This document shows positions 58,901 through 64,000 of a stretch of 64,000 nucleotides of DNA, in pieces; position 1 is the first letter of the stretch; every line of letters begins with the position of its first letter. This DNA comes from Siphonodentalium dalli (Eukaryota; Mollusca; Scaphopoda; Gadilida; Siphonodentaliidae): the NCBI GenBank assembly GCA_032622095.1, contig CP136065.1, forward strand, positions 24,621,141 to 24,685,140. Direction: 5' to 3'. The position numbers and the translations under genes are program-made. The notes below the pieces were generated by a model. That model did no database searches. It was not told where the DNA came from and worked only from the letters and a program-made list of their open reading frames with translations.

Positions 58901-60164
58901 TATGATTCGCAGCATGCAGATAGTGCCAAATATGTTTTTGGGTCACAATCTGGAACAGTGGTGAATTATATGCACCAGCAGAGGGTTCAGTATTGGTTAT
59001 GAAGTGATAACCCACTTTTATATAACACAATATACTGTTATATGAAGTATATTCTTCAGTATACAATGTTTATTTCCATTTCTGGGTCAAAATAGATGAT
59101 ATATATTTTTTTAAAGGCATGAGGAACAAATATGTTCAGCTTGCAGAAAAAAACTTGTTTTTGAGTTGATGATGACCTACCCACCCACGCCTACGTGTTC
59201 GGAGCTTTTTTGACCACCCCCTGATTATTAATACCCGTTATTTTGTTGAATGTCACGGCATTGAACAGCATCATTTACATTGTATATATCCTCTATTTCC
59301 TCCTTTCATGAAGATTTATAAGGAATATAATTATACAAGCAATTACTTATAACGAACAGAAATAAATAGGGAACACAATTCAACGTATATTCAGAGATTA
59401 TACATGTAGTTCCGTTTACATGACATTGAAATATCGGATAAAGAACACACACATATATATACAAGACATCCTGTGTGATATACATGCGCACGTACGAATA
59501 TACATATGGTAGACATGCATACCATTATATTTATATACAATGGAACATAATTATGGCCATAAAGGCACCCTGTTGAATTTAGCGGACCAGAAACGTTCAA
59601 CCTTGACCGTTCCAATGACAGGCAGCAAAACCGTCTCCCGCCTCGTCTAATCTATGGGACAGCCCCATTCGTCAGTACAATTTTAGCGGGCAACTCGCCA
59701 CCTATATTCCGGCAGACCGTCTATATATATATGGCCTCTTTCTGCTAGATGAGGAGGGAGAGGTTCCTGGTGAAGGATCACCTAGAATTGGCTCAGGTCT
59801 TAGTAGATCCCTGGTCGTAAAAAGAAAGGCGATAATTTCAATGGCAGATATTCTGAATTAGGTGGTCCAACTAACTGTAATACTAACGTTGACCAATCAG
59901 ATCCCATACAGATAAACATGTTCATTTATTGAGACACATATACTCGCAACCCAGAATTCTGAGGACGAGGACTTATTCTTTCGACAACGAACAGTAAACG
60001 TCTATACGTAAGAACCAAGCAACGCTTAGACACTTTGGTGATAAATTCACATGCGAGATACCAATGAAAAGTCGATGCTTATTATCAATATATAGCTCCA
60101 TAGTAAGCACCCATGTCGACTATTCACTAATAACAAAACCAGTGCTTTGTAGTTTCACGTGTAA
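55931..60164. other. 4.2-kb intergenic DNA, mostly AT-rich
   Basis: Near 56785-56900 is another copy of the dispersed repeat of 5500-5625 (TGACTCCATTATCTGCTTAT; GATTATGTGCGTATTTGCGC). Open frames at 56856-57366 and 58111-58507 are rich in Phe, Tyr and Cys, as expected of T-rich DNA, and show no domain. No splice-supported gene was seen. Confidence 0.5.
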
Positions 60165-60443
60165 ATGCTAGACTTGAAACGACCCGACAATTCAGTAAAA
60201 CGATATTTATATCCCAGACCAGATGATTATGTTTCAATAACGATGGGTCTATCAAATTTGCAAATAAAACGATATATATATGAATCGGGTGAAGATCTAT
60301 TCAAATTGAAACGTGGCAGCACCGTTATCAACGAGAAAGTGTGTCAGCTGCCAAAACAATATAATTCTGAAAAATCACTGACCCTTATCGTATCGCTTCG
60401 TCGTGAGAACGGTCAATATAGAAATTTCGCATGTGAAGAATAG
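60165..60443 (+). CDS. Unassigned 92-codon open frame
   Basis: ATG at 60165 to TAG, encoding a charged protein with YLYPRPDDYVSITMGLSNLQ and LKRGSTVINEKVCQLPK. Composition is less biased than in nearby chance frames, and it ends in an acidic CEE. The start context is weak (T at -3). No family is recognised, and no splice sites or partner exons were found. It could be an old repeat-protein fragment. Confidence 0.2.
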   Translation: MLDLKRPDNSVKRYLYPRPDDYVSITMGLSNLQIKRYIYESGEDLFKLKRGSTVINEKVCQLPKQYNSEKSLTLIVSLRRENGQYRNFACEE

Positions 60444-60605
60444 AGTAAAGCTAGGTATACATACATGCGTATTATCGTAAAACTTGTGCGAATTTACGTA
60501 CGTAAAACGGTACGATATTCACGCATATATGTGTCACTATTGTTCCGAAAACGTAGCAAATTGTGACTCACTTTGTTATTAAACATGTTACTTAATCAAT
60601 TAAAT

Positions 60606-62605
60606 GTTCCCAAGTGTGGGCCCTGGGTATAATATGCCTACCGCCCCACTGCGAGGGGTAAGAATCCCCAATGTGTCCACTGTTTACCGTGGGGTGCATC
60701 GCGTGAGTTGTGGTGTAGGAGTCCTGGAGGTACTAAGGCGGTCGTATCACGTGGGGCATCGACCTGCGGATACGGCTTAGCTCATGGTCCTCTTTGCTCC
60801 GACATCTCTTCAAGACGGGTGGTTGAGTTCAGCCAGCTCTCTCAATCGGCTAGTCACGCCTCTCGACAGTGTTTCAGATTCAATTTGTGTTATATGTTGT
60901 ATTGCTCGTCTGATGTTTGAAGTATTATTTTCTGTTTTTGGCCCGACAAGAATTCGAAGGGTAGTCCACGGCGGCTGCTGGGCTAGTTGTCGATTTTTTG
61001 CTTTTTGTATGGCAACTCATATAAAAATAACGTATTGATCGTGCGAATGATGACTCACCAAGTTCCAATGATGCTGTGGTATTGCTTCAGTACTCTTGGC
61101 TTTGACTCAAATGTGACAAAACCTTCCATCTTTGTGTTTGATAAAACGCTACAAAGCATTGCTGGACAATTGAAATCTGTAAAACCAATCAGGACTGAGT
61201 GTTCAAAGAAAGTTCAATCTGATGGTCTGCTGCAGTTAACAACTATTTCAGACACCAGTGTTGTTTACTCATTACAAGACATTGAACAGTAGCAGAGCTG
61301 TGTTGAGATCTCACGAAATAGCTGATTCCTCTGAGTCAGAGATATTGGCCGAGTTAGCACCACAGGAAGTTACAGGAGGCCGTAGATTTACGAAGACAGT
61401 TGATGGTCAAAAAATGCAGTTGAACAGTTATCTTCTGACCTTCAATCGGATGCGAACATCCACCGATATTGAAGATGGATTTAGGCACATATATACGTTT
61501 CAAACCCATTGCGATAATTTACATGTTAGGGGTATGGCCAAGGCCAGGAACATTGTAAAAGTAAAGAAACCATATGTGCACGATGTTCTCTTTCTGGTCA
61601 TGATCATAAGGATTGTACAAATCTTAAGAAATGTTCAAACTGTCAAGGTTCACATGCGGCAATGGATCGTTCATGTCCCTTTTGGGACTATGAATCCAAG
61701 ATTCAACAATGTAAAGCTGAGAATGCTGTCGCATATGCTAATAAAATAGTTGGTCCTCGACCATCCATTCCACATGTCACATACTCCGCAATCGTGTCTA
61801 CAAAAAAGTGTGTTGATGCCAGCACTCAGACACAGAGTCAAACTAAATTCGTCAGTACATATATATCACTCGATAAGATGAGGCGACTGATATTATTCAT
61901 GTTTTAGAACCTGAAGTGCAGGTTATGGATACAGCTTCTGTCGTTGGGACATTTCCTCCGAAACAATCTATGCAAGTTGATCCTATTGTTCCAAAAGAAA
62001 AATCGCCTGTTGCTTCGAAACACAGATCGCCAAAGTCATTCACACGTTTCTGCTCTCATAATGAGGTACATATTTGAGCTTTCAATTTGACCAACTGATT
62101 GAAGAGAAACGTTTAACTTTCAAAGACAAGAAACAGTATATGTGGATCGAGGCTGTCGGTTCGGTGAAGGATGGTATTCTGTCTCACCCACCCGACCATC
62201 AGCTTGACACATTGATAAAGGTTCATTAGCGATTCATCAAATGTTATAAATACCTTATCACTGCAAAATCTGATTTACATGTTTCGATGTGGATCCGTGA
62301 TAAATTTCGTGTTCTTTAGTTGCTATTTATTATCTATCCTTGTCCTACTTTTATACGTTTTATAGTATGATTGCACACTGGTCAGTTTTTGAATCTAAAT
62401 TCCTGACTCCAAGTGGAAACATTCCTCTTGTGTGCTTTTATTTGTACATAGCTCATCATTGCATTGTGTTAATCTAATCCACTGTCTGATTTATCTACAC
62501 AGTTGCTTCGCTACGATACTTTTTTATCCTGATTCTGTTCTTGGTCGTGATATGTCCTGGCGGCTAAAACGACATTAAACCCTCAATCAGTCAATCAATC
62601 AAATT
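60606..62605 (+). mobile_element. Gag-only non-autonomous LINE relative, copy 2
   Basis: The 5' end GTGTGGGCCCTGGGTATAAT parallels the starts at 12968 and 15287. A 5'UTR (60606-61000), a broken ORF1 and a 3'UTR follow. It ends ACGACATTAAACCCTCAATC plus AATC units at about 62605, a complete-looking retroelement tail. There is no endonuclease or RT at any point. It is collinear with the copy at 12969-15287. Confidence 0.78.
60980..62290 (+). pseudogene. ORF1 of gag-only element copy 2, broken
   Basis: The order is KPSIFVFDKTLQSIAGQLKS (61120), LAELAPQEVTGGRRFTKTVD (61345), a knuckle region with CSNCQGSH in shifted frames (61560-61680), CPFWDYESKIQQCKAEN (61680), then STKKCVDASTQTQSQTKF and the C-terminal block with FDQLIEEKR and SHPPDHQLDTLIKVH (62080-62230). 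Each block matches copy 1. Frameshifts and stops separate them. Confidence 0.75.
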
Positions 62606-63344
62606 AAAGGCACGTGCGGCCTTAATTTTCGAAAATATTCATATTTGTTCCAAACACCGTAAACAGAAAAACATTAAAAGACATACAGTTCCGTTCATAT
62701 ATACCATGACCATCGCGTAAACAGCATGTTATCATAAAGACCTACTATATTTTACCTAAGCAATAGCCTGATTGTGTTACAGAAGACAGCACAATGCTAC
62801 TGCCTAATCACACACAAATGGCATAAACGCTCTTTATTAGTTCCATATCAGGTATTCACCAACAAAGAACGCTCGTTATGTTTACCATCATAATATAAAC
62901 AAACACCAGAAAAGTAACTTTTTACGCTTTTGTTTACATAACAATGGTCAAACATATGACCATAACATACTGTTTATGCGATATTTCTTATTTGTATACG
63001 GACAAAGTCTATCTACATTTTGATGTTCTTTCTGTTTGTGGCGGTTTTTGACGGGTGGAGATATTTTCACAGGATACCCACCGTCAAGGCCAACCGTGTC
63101 TTTAAATGTTCTGTTCTGCTTGTCCCAATACCTTAATTAATTTTAAATGAAACAATATGGAATTTTACAGAAAAATTCTTTTGGGATTTTGGCCATGTTT
63201 TGTAAATGTTATGGGTAGAACTTTGAAACGGGACTTAGAGGGTCCATACTATGTGGCTAATCTGACCCATATGCATTAGAATTTATCGAGTGTCAGGGAA
63301 ATCGTTTAACCTTTTCTCCGTTGTGCACAAACGTCAAGATGGGG
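62606..63344. other. AT-rich intergenic DNA, nothing recognised
   Basis: No repeat unit or domain-bearing frame was seen. Confidence 0.5.
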
Positions 63345-63930
63345 CACCCTCTGACATGACATATGGATTAATATCCTTGAGTGATACATATACACCCCAC
63401 TCATGACCATAAAGTCACTCCCGGCATATACCGATTCGCCACGCACATGATCATATAGCCACTCAAGATATACATATACACCCCACCCATGACCAAAGAG
63501 TCACTCCAGGTATGAAAATTCACATCACCAATGGTCATACAGCCTTTCCAGATATACCAATACACCACACACACGAACATGCTCACTCTCCAGACTTGCA
63601 TATGCAACTCACATACGTCAATTCAGTCACTCGATGTATACGCATACACCCAATCCATGATCATACAGCTATCTATTCCAATACACCCACAAATGACAAC
63701 ACATCCACCAGTTATTCATATACATCCCAATCATTCCCAAGGGCACTTACTGTATATCCAAACGCCCAACTAAGATTATCCGGCTATATTCCAGGTACTG
63801 GTATGTATAAACACTTAAAACTTAATCGTACGGTCATTCCATGTACACCTATACACATGCCTATAACCACACAACTCCCTATTTATCCATACACCCACTC
63901 ATGACCATTCCGGCAGCCAAAACATGTGCA
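63345..63930 (+). repeat. Degenerate minisatellite, about 44-bp unit
   Basis: Units vary around ACCCCACTCATGACCATAAA with GTCACTC and ATATACATATACA. The best copies are at 63390-63560 and decay toward the right. The long open frames here arise from the repeat. Confidence 0.75.
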
Positions 63931-64000
63931 CATACAACTGTGTACGCCCACCTGTTATAAAGGGTGACTGTACAGTAAATTCAGCCAATGTTTGTGGCAT

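Noticed and set aside
63401-63904. Open frames up to 130 codons, His/Thr/Pro-rich
   Set aside because: They are translations of a degenerate 44-bp minisatellite.

Overview
The window looks like gene-poor, repeat-dominated nuclear DNA of a lophotrochozoan animal, most likely a mollusc and perhaps a gastropod. The evidence is spliced-looking exons, AT-rich intergenic DNA, retroelement tails of the form CATTAAACCC(C) plus (AATC)n, tRNA-derived SINEs, Harbinger, hAT, Tc1/mariner and Helitron copies, and long satellites. There are no bacterial-style operons. The species call is inference.

Left end (0-16 kb). A small minus-strand gene at 154-3309 appears to have three exons joined in compatible phases. 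It would encode a secreted cysteine-rich protein with a PAN/Apple-like first exon. At 6.1-15.3 kb lies a nested pile: a LINE fragment interrupted by a Harbinger transposon with an intact 346-residue transposase; the tail of the convergent Myb-type Harbinger gene fused to a 3'-truncated LINE; and a head-to-tail gag-only relative of that LINE.

Middle (16-34 kb). A dispersed repeat family, here called X, occurs in about five copies. In one copy a 100-bp internal unit has expanded to about 28 tandem monomers. A roughly 3.6-kb foldback element carrying two opposed minisatellite arrays has inserted into a monomer of the same family. Between X copies lie a hAT fragment, a GC-richer block and a LINE reverse-transcriptase fragment.

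34-47 kb. An almost complete 5-kb palindrome (34159-39120) carries diverged copies of one reading frame in both arms and an AT dinucleotide run near its centre. It is followed by a broken gene of a multicopy invertebrate family (GDADLLIVQ and GCDTTS motifs), a tRNA-headed SINE and a decayed Tc1/mariner element.

47-64 kb. This holds a 55-bp satellite with higher-order structure, a non-autonomous Helitron with clear termini, a 1.4-kb Harbinger-type MITE with 54-bp TIRs and a TTA target duplication, a second gag-only retroelement and a terminal minisatellite. A 69-bp near-perfect hairpin family is scattered across the window; two copies 46 kb apart are exact reverse complements. Few sequences here look like host genes. 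The main interest is in element architecture.
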